The notes below the pieces were generated by a model that was given only the letters and a program-made list of their open reading frames with translations, was not told the origin of the DNA and did no database searches. Positions 34,560-43,526 of a DNA stretch of 64,000 nt are shown one piece after another (the first letter of the stretch is position 1; the number at the start of each line of letters is the position of its first letter). A program made the position numbers and the translations under genes. The DNA comes from Sulfurimonas lithotrophica (GTDB lineage Bacteria; Campylobacterota; Campylobacteria; Campylobacterales; Sulfurimonadaceae). The stretch is from assembly GCF_009258225.1 (NCBI RefSeq), contig NZ_CP043617.1:2108001-2172000 (forward strand). The letters run 5' to 3'.

Positions 34560-35693
34560 TTAGAATTCTACTTGAGCTGTTAACATATATGCCGTACTGT
34601 CAGCTTTTTCAGGCTTAGAAGCTTTAAACGCATCCTTCTCATTATCTTTAACGATAACGTTAGCTACCCATTGAACATTATGATTTTGTTGCCATGCAAA
34701 ACCGGCGATAAGTGAAGTTCTTTCTCTTTCGTCAGAGCTTACAAGTTCTTCATCAGTCCAAGCATCATAACGAGCAAGTACTCTATACTCATAAGTGTTA
34801 CCAAAACGGTATTCCCCGTTTATAGAGTAACCCGAACCGGCTTGAGCCGATACGTAAGTAGAATTATCAGCCGTGTCATCTGAGACAACATATTGAGCAG
34901 ACACTAAAAACTCAGGTTGATTATATACGGTATGAAGGCCGTAAAAAACTAAGTCATCATAATCATTTGCTAATCCACTTGCACTCGCTTTATGTTCTTG
35001 GTTGTATTGACCAAAGAAAGAAGCGTCAAAGTAAGTTTTTTTCGTTTGTTTATCTTTACCGTTTACACCAAGAATATGAGCAGTAGCTCTCCACTCCAAA
35101 CTCATACCGTTACCGGCTTTATCACTAGCTTCATCATCATTAAAATCTGAGTGGTAACCTTCACCGTTAAATATACCTATTTCACTGTCAAAGTACTGAG
35201 TTTTTGTTTTGAAGTTAAAACCAAAGTCCGCCGAGTTACTTAAATCTCCACCGTTTTTAGCTTCTATCATTACTTTTGAAATATCACGGTAAAACCAAGC
35301 ATTATGCTCTTCATAATCATGCCAAGGGCGGTGTACCAAACCAAGTTCAACACCTGTATTTTCTAACACGTTATTTAAATATAGGTATGCATATTTAGCA
35401 CGAACAACCATATCGTCTTCAGCATTTTGGTGCATATCGAATGTTACACGGTAGTATGATTTAGGGTCATCTAAAAGATATGCTTTTAGTTGAAAATACG
35501 CACGTCTTAACTCAAAGTTAGTTTCGTTTGGATTTACAAGCTCATCTTTATAAGAGTTTTTAGTAAGACCTATATATGTCAAACCGCTAAACTTTAGTTT
35601 ATCGGTATGTGAGAAAACAGGTGTAGCATCGCTAGCCATAACACTTGAAGCCAAAGTTAAACCGGCTACCGCAGATAGAATGATTTTTTTCAT
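34560..35693 (-). CDS. Phosphate-selective porin, OprP/OprO-like
   Basis: 377 residues. A signal peptide (ILSAVAGLTLASSVMA) precedes a barrel with NFELRRAYFQLKAYLLDDPK and GVELGLVHRPWHDYEEHNAW, and the terminal strand AYMLTAQVEF ending in Phe. These N-terminal features are those of the phosphate-selective porin O/P family. Its promoter has two GTAAY units and TATAAT with the same spacing as pstS, next to which it lies. This supports phosphate entry across the outer membrane under starvation. It has its own promoter, since a strong terminator separates it from pstS. Confidence 0.85.
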   Translation of the reverse strand: MKKIILSAVAGLTLASSVMASDATPVFSHTDKLKFSGLTYIGLTKNSYKDELVNPNETNFELRRAYFQLKAYLLDDPKSYYRVTFDMHQNAEDDMVVRAKYAYLYLNNVLENTGVELGLVHRPWHDYEEHNAWFYRDISKVMIEAKNGGDLSNSADFGFNFKTKTQYFDSEIGIFNGEGYHSDFNDDEASDKAGNGMSLEWRATAHILGVNGKDKQTKKTYFDASFFGQYNQEHKASASGLANDYDDLVFYGLHTVYNQPEFLVSAQYVVSDDTADNSTYVSAQAGSGYSINGEYRFGNTYEYRVLARYDAWTDEELVSSDERERTSLIAGFAWQQNHNVQWVANVIVKDNEKDAFKASKPEKADSTAYMLTAQVEF

Positions 35694-35722
35694 TATTTTT
35701 ATCCTTTTAAATTATTGGCAAA

Positions 35723-35754
35723 ATTATAAATTTCTTTGGTTACGAAAAGATTAC
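35723..35754 (-). promoter_or_regulatory. Pho-box-like promoter of the phosphate porin
   Basis: On the minus strand, GTAATCTTTTC (35754-35744) and GTAACCAAAGA (35743-35733) are followed by AATT and TATAAT (35728-35723). A further GTAAT upstream is out of phase by one base. Together with pstS this is the best match to the shared geometry. Confidence 0.75.
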
Positions 35755-35788
35755 ATTGAATTACACTTGTGTAACTTAAAAAACAGGG

Positions 35789-35827
35789 CAAAAAAAAAGC
35801 TCCCGCATCAAAGAGATGCAGGAGCTT
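35789..35827 (-). terminator. Rho-independent terminator of pstS
   Basis: On the minus strand AAGCTCCTGCATC pairs with GATGCGGGAGCTT (one G-U wobble) around a 5-base loop and is followed by a run of eight Ts. It lies 31 bases after the pstS stop. Confidence 0.92.
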
Positions 35828-35857
35828 AAAAAAATAATAAACTATATTAGAATATTA

Positions 35858-36862
35858 CTATTTGATATTTTCAGCCCAATACTCGCGAATCATTTTTTTC
35901 GTAGCATCAGGAAGTGCGATATAACCAAGTTTTTTAGCTTGAGCATCACCGTTCATAAAAGCATAGTCATAAAACTTTATAACTTTTTTATTCATTTTAG
36001 GTTTTTCAATCGGAAGCAATATAAATGTAGCTGCAACTATAGGATATGAAGTATCACCAGGTTGAAGTGCTAACATCGCATAAAAATGATCTTTTTTAGT
36101 CCAGCTTGCATATTTAGCGGCAGCTTTAAAATTAGCTTCCGTTGCCTGAACCCATTTACCGCTAGCTGTTTTAAGTACAGCTGCACTTAAATGGTTTTTC
36201 TCTTTATATGCATTTTCTATATAACCTATAGAGTTTGGAGTTTGCTTGATTAAGTTTGCAACACCCTCGTTACCTTTACCGCCTATACCAGTAGCCCAGT
36301 CAATAGCTTTACCGGTACCAAAATTTTCTTTCCAGTTTTTGCTGCTTCCGCTTAGGTAGTATGTAAAGTTATAAGTAGTACCGCTTCCGTCTGAACGGTG
36401 AACAACGATTATTTTTGCATCAGGAAGATTTATATCAGGATTATCGGCTTTAATAGCTGCATCGTTCCATTTTGTAATACGACCCGCAAAGATATCTGCT
36501 ACAACATCATTTTTAAGCTTTAGTGTTGCATCCGCAATACCGTCTATATTAAATGCGACTACAATCGAGCCGATAACTGCAGGGAATTGTAACAATTTAC
36601 CTTTAGATAGTTTTTTAGCATTTAACGGTTTATCGGATGCTCCAAAATCAACTACACGTTTAGTGATTTGCTTGATTCCGCCGCCTGAACCTATAGACTG
36701 GTAATTTACACGATTTTTTGTGTCTTTTCTATAGTCAAATGCCCAACCGTAATATAAAGGTGCAGGAAACGATGCACCTGCACCGTTGATTTTATCTGCT
36801 GCTAATAACGGAGTTACACCGACCGCCGCTACAAGTAATGTTGAGAGTATTTTTTTTAACAT
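35858..36862 (-). CDS. pstS: Phosphate ABC transporter substrate-binding protein PstS
   Basis: 334 residues. A signal peptide (ILSTLLVAAVGVTPLLAA) is followed by the PstS opening INGAGASFPAPLYYGWAFDY, VNYQSIGSGGGIKQI and the phosphate-loop VHRSDGSGTTYNFTYYL. It binds inorganic phosphate in the periplasm and delivers it to PstCA. It is transcribed divergently from pstCAB-phoU, each side with its own Pho-box-like promoter, and is closed by a strong terminator. Confidence 0.96.
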   Translation of the reverse strand: MLKKILSTLLVAAVGVTPLLAADKINGAGASFPAPLYYGWAFDYRKDTKNRVNYQSIGSGGGIKQITKRVVDFGASDKPLNAKKLSKGKLLQFPAVIGSIVVAFNIDGIADATLKLKNDVVADIFAGRITKWNDAAIKADNPDINLPDAKIIVVHRSDGSGTTYNFTYYLSGSSKNWKENFGTGKAIDWATGIGGKGNEGVANLIKQTPNSIGYIENAYKEKNHLSAAVLKTASGKWVQATEANFKAAAKYASWTKKDHFYAMLALQPGDTSYPIVAATFILLPIEKPKMNKKVIKFYDYAFMNGDAQAKKLGYIALPDATKKMIREYWAENIK

Positions 36863-36896
36863 TTTTCATGTCCTTTTTAAAATTAAAGTTGACGAA

Positions 36897-36928
36897 ATTA
36901 TAAATTTACCTTATTACAGATTGGTTAC
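36897..36928 (-). promoter_or_regulatory. Pho-box-like promoter of pstS
   Basis: On the minus strand, GTAACCAATCT (36928-36918) and GTAATAAGGTA (36917-36907) are followed by AATT and a perfect TATAAT (36902-36897). This is the clearest instance of the two-unit, 4-bp gap, -10 arrangement. Confidence 0.8.
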
Positions 36929-36945
36929 AAAAAAACTATAAGTCT

Positions 36946-36977
36946 GTAATCATTTCGTAATAAAAACTTCATAAAAT
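36946..36977 (+). promoter_or_regulatory. Pho-box-like promoter of pstC
   Basis: GTAATCATTTC (36946-36956) and GTAATAAAAAC (36957-36967) are followed by TTCA and TAAAAT (36972-36977). It lies back to back with the pstS promoter, 17 bases apart. Confidence 0.78.
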
Positions 36978-37003
36978 TTCAAACTTTTTTATTGGAGGAT
37001 TCT

Positions 37004-37861
37004 TTGAGTTTAATAATTGATAAATTTTTTGCAAACTCTACAAAACTTATAGCAGTGGGGATACTGCTTTTAGTAGCTAGTATATTTGCTATTTTATTTG
37101 AACACTCCCTGACATCAATACAAGCTTTTGGAGTCAGTTTTGTCACAGAAACAAAATGGGCTCCGAATTTAGAAAAGTTTGGAGCATTGCCTGCTATATA
37201 CGGTTCTGTTTTATCAACTTTTTTAGCGATGATTTTAGCAGTCCCGGTAGCTATAGGTGTAGCTATATTTTTAAGTGAATTAGCCCCTGCAAAACTTAAA
37301 TCACCGGTTGGCGTATCTATAGAACTTTTAGCTGCAATTCCATCAGTTATATACGGTATGTGGGGTCTTTTTTACTTCGTACCTATAGTTCGCGATGCCG
37401 TAGGCGGTATAGGTATATCGATGCTGACTGCGGGGATTGTTTTAAGTATTATGATTTTACCGTTTATGGCAGCCGTTACACGTGATGCTATGAACACGAC
37501 ACCCGATATCTTAAAAGAATCGGCTTATGCACTTGGCGGAACAAAATGGGATGTTATCAAGGATATTGTAATCCCTTACGCAAAAGCGGGAATAATAGGT
37601 TCTTTTATTTTAGCGCTCGGTCGTGCGATAGGCGAGACTATGGCTGTTACTTTTGTAATGGGTAATGTCCATAAAGTCTCTACAGATTTAACTCAACCTG
37701 CAACTTCTATACCTGTTACATTGGCAAATGAATTTACGGAGGCTGATACTGATTTATACTATTCATCATTATTTGAATTATCTTTATTGCTTTTAGTGAT
37801 CAGTTTTACGATTATCTTTGTTGCAAAATTCTATTTTCTAAGAAGAAAGAAGGCGGTATAA
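37004..37861 (+). CDS. pstC: Phosphate ABC transporter permease PstC
   Basis: 285 residues with six membrane helices and the inner-membrane permease signature ESAYALGGTKWDVIKDIVIPYA. IELLAAIPSVIYGMWGLFYF is typical of PstC. TTG 37004 is taken as the start because GGAGG lies 6 bases before it; the in-frame TTG at 36992 overlaps that ribosome site. The stop overlaps the pstA start (TAATG), so the two permeases are coupled. Confidence 0.94.
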   Translation: MSLIIDKFFANSTKLIAVGILLLVASIFAILFEHSLTSIQAFGVSFVTETKWAPNLEKFGALPAIYGSVLSTFLAMILAVPVAIGVAIFLSELAPAKLKSPVGVSIELLAAIPSVIYGMWGLFYFVPIVRDAVGGIGISMLTAGIVLSIMILPFMAAVTRDAMNTTPDILKESAYALGGTKWDVIKDIVIPYAKAGIIGSFILALGRAIGETMAVTFVMGNVHKVSTDLTQPATSIPVTLANEFTEADTDLYYSSLFELSLLLLVISFTIIFVAKFYFLRRKKAV

Positions 37862-38700
37862 TGACACAGACTCAAAAAAGAATATTAACAAATAAGATAG
37901 TTATGTCTCTCTCGACATTATCTGCACTTATTGGAATGGGTTTTTTATTTTGGATTCTTTATGTACTTGTTTTTAACGGTGTAGATGCACTAAGTTCTAC
38001 TATATTTACAAGCGAAGGTGCACCTCCGGGATATGAACAAAGCGGATTAAAACACGCCCTTATCGGTCAGCTGTATATTGTAGGATATGCAACCATATTT
38101 GGTGTCCCTCTTGGAATACTAGCCGGAACTTATCTTAGTGAGTACGGCGGACGTGCAAAACTGGCAGAGATTATTCGTGATATATCGGATATTATGATGA
38201 GTGCTCCGAGTATCGTAATCGGTGCATTCGTATATGCTATTGTCGTTGCACCTATGGGTCACTTTAGCGGTTGGGCAGGAAGTGTTGCTTTGACTATTAT
38301 TATGATACCTATCATTTTGCGTACAACAGATGATATGCTACAACTTGTACCATCAACCTTACGTGAAGCAGCATTTGCACTCGGTGCTCCAAAATATAAA
38401 GTTATTATACAGGTAGTTTACCGCGGTGCAAAAGCGGGAATATTGACGGGTATTTTACTCGGTGTCGCTCGTGTAGCAGGTGAAACTGCACCACTTCTGT
38501 TTACATCGTTTAACGATAACTTTTTAAATACGGACATGATGGAGCCTATGGCATCACTAACAGTTACTATGTACAACTATGCAACTTCTCCATATGAAGA
38601 CTGGCAGCGTCTTGGTTGGGCTGCGGCTTTTATACTTAGTATGTTTATTTTAGGTCTTAATATTATAGGAAGATTATTTATTATGAAGAAAAAGTCTTGA
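37861..38700 (+). CDS. pstA: Phosphate ABC transporter permease PstA
   Basis: 279 residues, six membrane helices. The permease loop is TLREAAFALGAPKYKVIIQV, and the segment DISDIMMSAPSIVIGAFVYA is characteristic of PstA. It forms the channel with PstC. A gap of 95 bases with a stable hairpin separates it from pstB, unlike its direct overlap with pstC. Confidence 0.94.
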   Translation: MTQTQKRILTNKIVMSLSTLSALIGMGFLFWILYVLVFNGVDALSSTIFTSEGAPPGYEQSGLKHALIGQLYIVGYATIFGVPLGILAGTYLSEYGGRAKLAEIIRDISDIMMSAPSIVIGAFVYAIVVAPMGHFSGWAGSVALTIIMIPIILRTTDDMLQLVPSTLREAAFALGAPKYKVIIQVVYRGAKAGILTGILLGVARVAGETAPLLFTSFNDNFLNTDMMEPMASLTVTMYNYATSPYEDWQRLGWAAAFILSMFILGLNIIGRLFIMKKKS

Positions 38701-38742
38701 TTTTTTCTTCTCTTGTCCTTGGACAAAGCTTTAGTGAATGAA

Positions 38743-38768
38743 GATAATTTGGACTTGTTCAAATTATC
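38743..38768 (+). other. Hairpin between pstA and pstB
   Basis: GATAATTTG (38743-38751) pairs perfectly with CAAATTATC (38760-38768). A smaller palindrome TTGTCCTTGGACAA precedes it at 38713-38726. Without a T tract these are more likely mRNA-stability or attenuation elements that set different levels of permease and ATPase than full terminators. Confidence 0.5.
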
Positions 38769-38795
38769 TGAGAAAATATAAAAAGGAAAGTAAGA

Positions 38796-39581
38796 ATGGC
38801 AAGTATTGTTGATATAAACGGTGAAATAGCACTAGATGTAAAAGATTTTGATTTTACATATGCCTCTGCGGAGGAAGCTAGTATAAAAAAAGTGAGTATG
38901 CCTATTGCAAAAAACTCTATTACGGCATTAATCGGACCTTCCGGATGCGGTAAGACTACACTTTTAAGAAGCTTTAACCGTATGCACGATTTATATCCCG
39001 GTAATAAATACGACGGTGAAGTTATGTTTAAAGGCAGAAACATTTTAAGTGCAAAAGAAGATTTGATAAATCTTCGCATCCAAATAGGTATGATATTTCA
39101 AAAGCCTACAGCTTTTCCTATGAGTATATTTGACAATGTAGCATACGGAATGAGACTTCAAGGTATAAAAAACAAAACTGAACTGCAAGACAGAGTCGAA
39201 AAAGCACTTAAAGATGCAGCTATCTTTAAAGAGGTTAAAGACAGACTAAAACACGATGCAAACGGTCTCTCAGGAGGTCAACAACAACGTCTCTGTATAG
39301 CTCGTGCCATTGCGGTTGAGCCTGAAGTGCTACTTTTTGACGAACCGACATCTGCACTTGACCCGATCTCTACGGCGGGTATAGAAGAGTTGGTAGTAAG
39401 TTTAAAAGACAGAGTTAGTATAGTTATAGTTACGCACAATATGCAGCAAGCTGCACGTGTAAGTGATTATACAGGTTTCATGTATCTAGGTGAGTTAATA
39501 GAACTCGGCAAAACTGAGGAGCTTTTTGTAACGCCGCGCGAAAAGTTAACGCAAGATTATATTACAGGCAAATTTGGTTAA
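38796..39581 (+). CDS. pstB: Phosphate ABC transporter ATP-binding protein PstB
   Basis: 261 residues. Walker A is [20 protein letters not shown], the ABC signature is [17 protein letters not shown], and Walker B is [13 protein letters not shown], followed by the switch His in [26 protein letters not shown] is the PstB-specific stretch. It powers PstCA. AAAGGAAAG precedes the start and phoU follows 14 bases later. Confidence 0.96.
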   Translation: MASIVDINGEIALDVKDFDFTYASAEEASIKKVSMPIAKNSITALIGPSGCGKTTLLRSFNRMHDLYPGNKYDGEVMFKGRNILSAKEDLINLRIQIGMIFQKPTAFPMSIFDNVAYGMRLQGIKNKTELQDRVEKALKDAAIFKEVKDRLKHDANGLSGGQQQRLCIARAIAVEPEVLLFDEPTSALDPISTAGIEELVVSLKDRVSIVIVTHNMQQAARVSDYTGFMYLGELIELGKTEELFVTPREKLTQDYITGKFG

Positions 39582-39595
39582 TTAGGAAGTGATTA

Positions 39596-40267
39596 ATGAG
39601 AAGTAAATACGAAATAAAAATAACTGATATAAGAGAAAAAATAGCAAAACTCTTAGAAAATATTACACAAGCAAATAAGATAGCTTATGATGCTTACAAA
39701 GACAACGATACGATTAAGTTTCAAGAGGTACAAGACAAACTGAACAATCTTGGATTTAATGCTGATATGATTGACAATGAAATTATAAAAGCATTCGCTC
39801 TATTTGGTCCTGAAGCAGATGAGCTTCGCTCTTTAATAGCATATTTAAAAATGACTAACGAGATAGTCCGCATAGGTATGGGTATAAAAAAATATGCACG
39901 CAGAATGAAAGAACATATAGACAGCGAGTGTGACTTAGAACCTCTAAACCCTACTATATTGCCTCTTCATAAAAGTACTATTGCTTCTTTGGAGTTGATA
40001 TGTGAATGTTTTGTGAACTTTGATGAGTGTAATATTGAAGACAACTATAGAAAAGTTATGGTTGAAGAGAGTAAAAACGATGATCTGTTCTCTATTTTAG
40101 AAAAAGATATTATGACCAATATTATAGATGAAAAAGAGTTAGCTATAGAGTATGTAAAAGTTCTTGGAAGTCTTAGAAAACTTGAGCGTTCATGTGACAG
40201 AACGGTAAATATAGCAAACCTAATGTTGTATGCAAAAAATGGCGGGGAAATTCACTTGCATCAATAA
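39596..40267 (+). CDS. phoU: Phosphate signalling protein PhoU
   Basis: 223 residues, all-helical, with the two PhoU-like three-helix bundles. Acidic and metal-binding positions are seen in DNEIIKAFALFGPEADELRS and, in the second half, KVLGSLRKLERSCDRTVNIA, which is the PhoU signature region. It links Pst activity to the phosphate sensor kinase. It is the last gene of the pstC-pstA-pstB-phoU operon. Confidence 0.92.
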   Translation: MRSKYEIKITDIREKIAKLLENITQANKIAYDAYKDNDTIKFQEVQDKLNNLGFNADMIDNEIIKAFALFGPEADELRSLIAYLKMTNEIVRIGMGIKKYARRMKEHIDSECDLEPLNPTILPLHKSTIASLELICECFVNFDECNIEDNYRKVMVEESKNDDLFSILEKDIMTNIIDEKELAIEYVKVLGSLRKLERSCDRTVNIANLMLYAKNGGEIHLHQ

Positions 40268-40297
40268 ATAAATAAATAAATAGCCTTATCAATAACT

Positions 40298-40322
40298 ATT
40301 TGCTACAATACTTGTAGCAAAT
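40298..40322. terminator. Hairpin after phoU
   Basis: ATTTGCTAC (40298-40306) pairs perfectly with GTAGCAAAT (40314-40322). It is followed by AAAATTAAA rather than Ts, so it is a weak terminator or an operator-like palindrome just upstream of the next gene. Confidence 0.45.
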
Positions 40323-40339
40323 AAAATTAAAGGTCCTTT

Positions 40340-42607
40340 ATGCCTATTCATTTTAACAAGTCACATAAAGTGTGGCCAATCGTTACAATTATAATTGGAC
40401 TTTTATTTAGCGCTTTAAGTGGGTGGCTCACCTATAATTACTACAAAGAGAAAGAAAACTTACGCCTTGATTTGGCAAGTAACGAAATAATTCTTCTCGT
40501 ACAAAATCGCATGGCAGCATATGAACAAGTTCTAAAAAGCGGTGTTGGCTTATTTAATGCTTCTGATATGGTTTCTCGTAAGGAGTGGACTATATTTGTT
40601 AAAGAGCATAAATTAAATGAAAACTTCAAAGGAATTCAAGGATTTGGCTATTCTGAAGTTGTTTTGCCACAAAACAAACATCAACACGAAGAACGTATAA
40701 GAAAAGAGGGATTTGCTGACTTTAAAATATATCCAGATGGGAAAAGAGAATTATATACTTCCATAATATATTTAGAACCTTTTGATGAGCGTAATATAAG
40801 AGCCTTTGGATATGATATGTTCTCCGAAAAAATTCGAAGAATTGCCATGAAAAAAGCGATGCTAAACGGTAAAGCAGCACTCTCTGGTAAAATTAAACTT
40901 GTTCAAGAATTTAACACAGATATTCAGGCTGGTTTTTTAATGTATTTACCTGTTTATAAAAAAGGCTATAAGTTAGATACCCCTCAAGAGAGAGCTTTGG
41001 CAATTCAAGGTTTTGTATATGCACCGTTTCGTGCAAATGACCTTATGAACGGTATTTTGGGAAAAATGTTTCCTAACATAGATTTTGAAATTTACGATGG
41101 AGATTCTATTGCTAAGGATAACATCCTATATAGCTCCAATTCTAATAATAAGTCAAAATTGTATAAAAAAACAAATATTACTATGAATGGACATACTTGG
41201 ACGCTTATATTTAAGACAAACAGCGTATTTAAAAGTGAAAATATTTACGTTATCTTTCTTATTCCTAGCCTTATCCTAATATTAACTTTCTTGCTATATT
41301 CATTGCTAAATTCATTGATTAAGACAGAAAAGAATGCAGTGCAAATTGCAAAAAAAGCCACTCAAAAGTTACAAAACTCAGAAGAAAGACTTAGATATGC
41401 ACTAGAAGGTGCCGGAGATGGACTATGGGACTGGAATCTTGTGACAGATGAGGTCTTTTTTTCAAAACGATGGAAAAAGATGCTTGGGTTTTCAGAAGAT
41501 GAAATAGGCTCAGATATAGATGAGTGGAAAAGCTTGATACATCCGGAAGATTTAGAACATATGGATGCAGATATAACGGCGCATATTGAAGGTAAAAGAG
41601 ATACCTACAAAAATGAACATAGAGTAAAATGCAAGGATGGTTCTTACAAATGGATACTTGATAGAGGAATTATAGTTAGCCGTTCAATTGATGGTACTCC
41701 ATTAAGAATGGTTGGTTCACAAAGTGATATTTCTGAGCGCAAACAGTCTCAATTAAAATTAGCATACTATTTAGAAATAATAGATAAAAATGTCATATCA
41801 TCAACAACTGATTTGCATGGTAAGATAACTAAAGTTTCACAAGCATTCTCTGATATTTCAGGCTATAGCAAAAATGAACTTCTTGGAAAAAGTCATAATA
41901 TTCTTAGACACAAGGATATGCCAAGTAGCACATATAAAGAGCTTTGGAAAACTATACAATCAGGTAATATATGGGAAGGTGAAATTAAAAATAAGCGTAA
42001 AGACGGCTCGACTTACTGGGTAGATGCCACTATATCTCCTGTCAAAAATGAACAAGGTGAAACTATTAATTACACATCTATACGCCATGACATTACAGAT
42101 AAAAAGCGCATTGAGGAACTATCTGTCACAGACAAACTGACACAACTTTATAATCGCCTAAAGTTAGACGAAATTTTTTCTATGAAACTTGCTTCTGCTC
42201 GAAGGTATAATAGTACCTTTTCTATTATTATGATGGACATTGACTACTTCAAAAGTGTAAATGATACATGGGGACATCAAGCAGGTGACGATATTTTAAA
42301 AGAGTTTGCAACAATTATAAAAAATAATATTAGAGAAACAGATGTCGTTGGTAGATGGGGAGGTGAAGAATTCCTAATTTTATCATCGGAGAGTGACCTT
42401 GAGAGTGCAATTAAATTATCTGAAAAATTAAGAGATATAGTATCTTTATTTAAATTCTCATTTGCAGGACATAAAACTGCAAGTTTTGGAGTAAGCTCAT
42501 ACCATGCAGGCGACGATGAAAAAACTATGGTAAAACGAGCCGATGATGCTTTATACCGTGCAAAAGAAAATGGAAGGAATAGGGTGGAAGTAGAAAAATA
42601 TGACTAA
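40340..42607 (+). CDS. CHASE-PAS-PAS diguanylate cyclase
   Basis: 755 residues. A membrane helix at about 12-31 is followed by a periplasmic CHASE sensor domain (about 75-250, with FKGIQGFGYSEVVLP) and a second helix (IYVIFLIPSLILILTFLLYS). Two PAS domains follow at about 350-470 and 480-595; the second has NILRHKDMPSSTYKELW and KDGSTYWVDATISP. The C-terminal GGDEF domain contains VTDKLTQLYNRLKLDE, MMDIDYFKSVNDTWGHQAGD and RWGGEEFLIL, an active GGEEF site. It should make c-di-GMP in response to a periplasmic ligand. It is monogenic, after the phoU hairpin. Confidence 0.92.
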   Translation: MPIHFNKSHKVWPIVTIIIGLLFSALSGWLTYNYYKEKENLRLDLASNEIILLVQNRMAAYEQVLKSGVGLFNASDMVSRKEWTIFVKEHKLNENFKGIQGFGYSEVVLPQNKHQHEERIRKEGFADFKIYPDGKRELYTSIIYLEPFDERNIRAFGYDMFSEKIRRIAMKKAMLNGKAALSGKIKLVQEFNTDIQAGFLMYLPVYKKGYKLDTPQERALAIQGFVYAPFRANDLMNGILGKMFPNIDFEIYDGDSIAKDNILYSSNSNNKSKLYKKTNITMNGHTWTLIFKTNSVFKSENIYVIFLIPSLILILTFLLYSLLNSLIKTEKNAVQIAKKATQKLQNSEERLRYALEGAGDGLWDWNLVTDEVFFSKRWKKMLGFSEDEIGSDIDEWKSLIHPEDLEHMDADITAHIEGKRDTYKNEHRVKCKDGSYKWILDRGIIVSRSIDGTPLRMVGSQSDISERKQSQLKLAYYLEIIDKNVISSTTDLHGKITKVSQAFSDISGYSKNELLGKSHNILRHKDMPSSTYKELWKTIQSGNIWEGEIKNKRKDGSTYWVDATISPVKNEQGETINYTSIRHDITDKKRIEELSVTDKLTQLYNRLKLDEIFSMKLASARRYNSTFSIIMMDIDYFKSVNDTWGHQAGDDILKEFATIIKNNIRETDVVGRWGGEEFLILSSESDLESAIKLSEKLRDIVSLFKFSFAGHKTASFGVSSYHAGDDEKTMVKRADDALYRAKENGRNRVEVEKYD

Positions 42608-42652
42608 AATTTAATATTCTATCAGTCTGACACAAAATTTCTTACACTCCCA

Positions 42653-43393
42653 CTATTTGTGGCTATCTTTTTGTTCATCAATATAATGTGAGATAGCTTC
42701 TTTTATGTTGCTGAGTTTATTTGGATTACCTTGCAGGTTTTGAAAGTGTTTACTTGTATCTTTATCCTCTTCAACTTTTAAATCCGCAATTTTTGAACAT
42801 ACCTGCAAAAAAACATCATACGGTACATCATCACCGCGCTTTAAAAAATATATAGCACGCTGAAGCGATACAAATGGATTTACGCTTACTCTTGTTAAAT
42901 GATTTATTCTGGTATTTATATAGTTTACAAACTCTATTCTCATATCACATTCTAAAATGCTGAAAAGTCTTTTTTTTGTATCATATACACATTCAAAAGC
43001 TATCTTTGTGGAGTCAAAGTCAAAGCCCTCAACCAGCTCTTTTAAAGAAGCCCCTTCAAAACGTTCTCTATATACAAGTTGGTATATATCATTTTTATAT
43101 TTGTAAGTATATGAGTTATTTTCATACTCAAAAAAATCTTGGTTCATCGCAGAATTTAAAAGTTCCCTGTCTTCATTGAATGGGAAAAACATATCCAAGT
43201 CCCTAAATCTATCTGCTTTTATACAAGAACCCGCAAGATAAAACTTTATATATCTTTTTTTTATATGGGTAATTATAAGTCTTTGAAAAAATTCGTTTAA
43301 TTTAATTGAAATATTGTCTAATCTATAATCTAAAAGAGAAGCTTGCTCGTAAGAAAGTAATTCTTCATAATTTTTCCAGAAATCATAAACCAT
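42653..43393 (-). CDS. Nucleotidyltransferase-fold protein of unknown function
   Basis: 246 residues. The stretch FYLAGSCIKADRFRDLDMFF has the Gly-Ser and spaced Arg-x-Asp-Leu-Asp pattern of the polymerase-beta nucleotidyltransferase superfamily, but with few other landmarks. The C-terminal third is helical (NPFVSLQRAIYFLKRGDDVP). ATG 43393 is preferred because GGAGG precedes it; an in-frame ATG at 43432 has no ribosome site. It is a lone gene, convergent with the diguanylate cyclase and divergent from glnA. Substrate unknown; a role as a toxin of the MNT/HEPN kind is possible, but no partner gene is present. Confidence 0.6.
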   Translation of the reverse strand: MVYDFWKNYEELLSYEQASLLDYRLDNISIKLNEFFQRLIITHIKKRYIKFYLAGSCIKADRFRDLDMFFPFNEDRELLNSAMNQDFFEYENNSYTYKYKNDIYQLVYRERFEGASLKELVEGFDFDSTKIAFECVYDTKKRLFSILECDMRIEFVNYINTRINHLTRVSVNPFVSLQRAIYFLKRGDDVPYDVFLQVCSKIADLKVEEDKDTSKHFQNLQGNPNKLSNIKEAISHYIDEQKDSHK

Positions 43394-43526
43394 AGATTCC
43401 TCCAAATTTAATGTAGTTAAATTATATCTCATTCTTAGATAATATAATTTTTATATAAACATATATAATCTTTATTAAATTTAAATTCGGATATACTTAT
43501 ATTAATTTTTTTTGGGAGAATAACGA

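Noticed and set aside
42653-43393. MNT-type toxin-antitoxin nucleotidyltransferase
   Set aside because: No HEPN or other partner gene is adjacent, and the motif match is partial, so only the fold is called.
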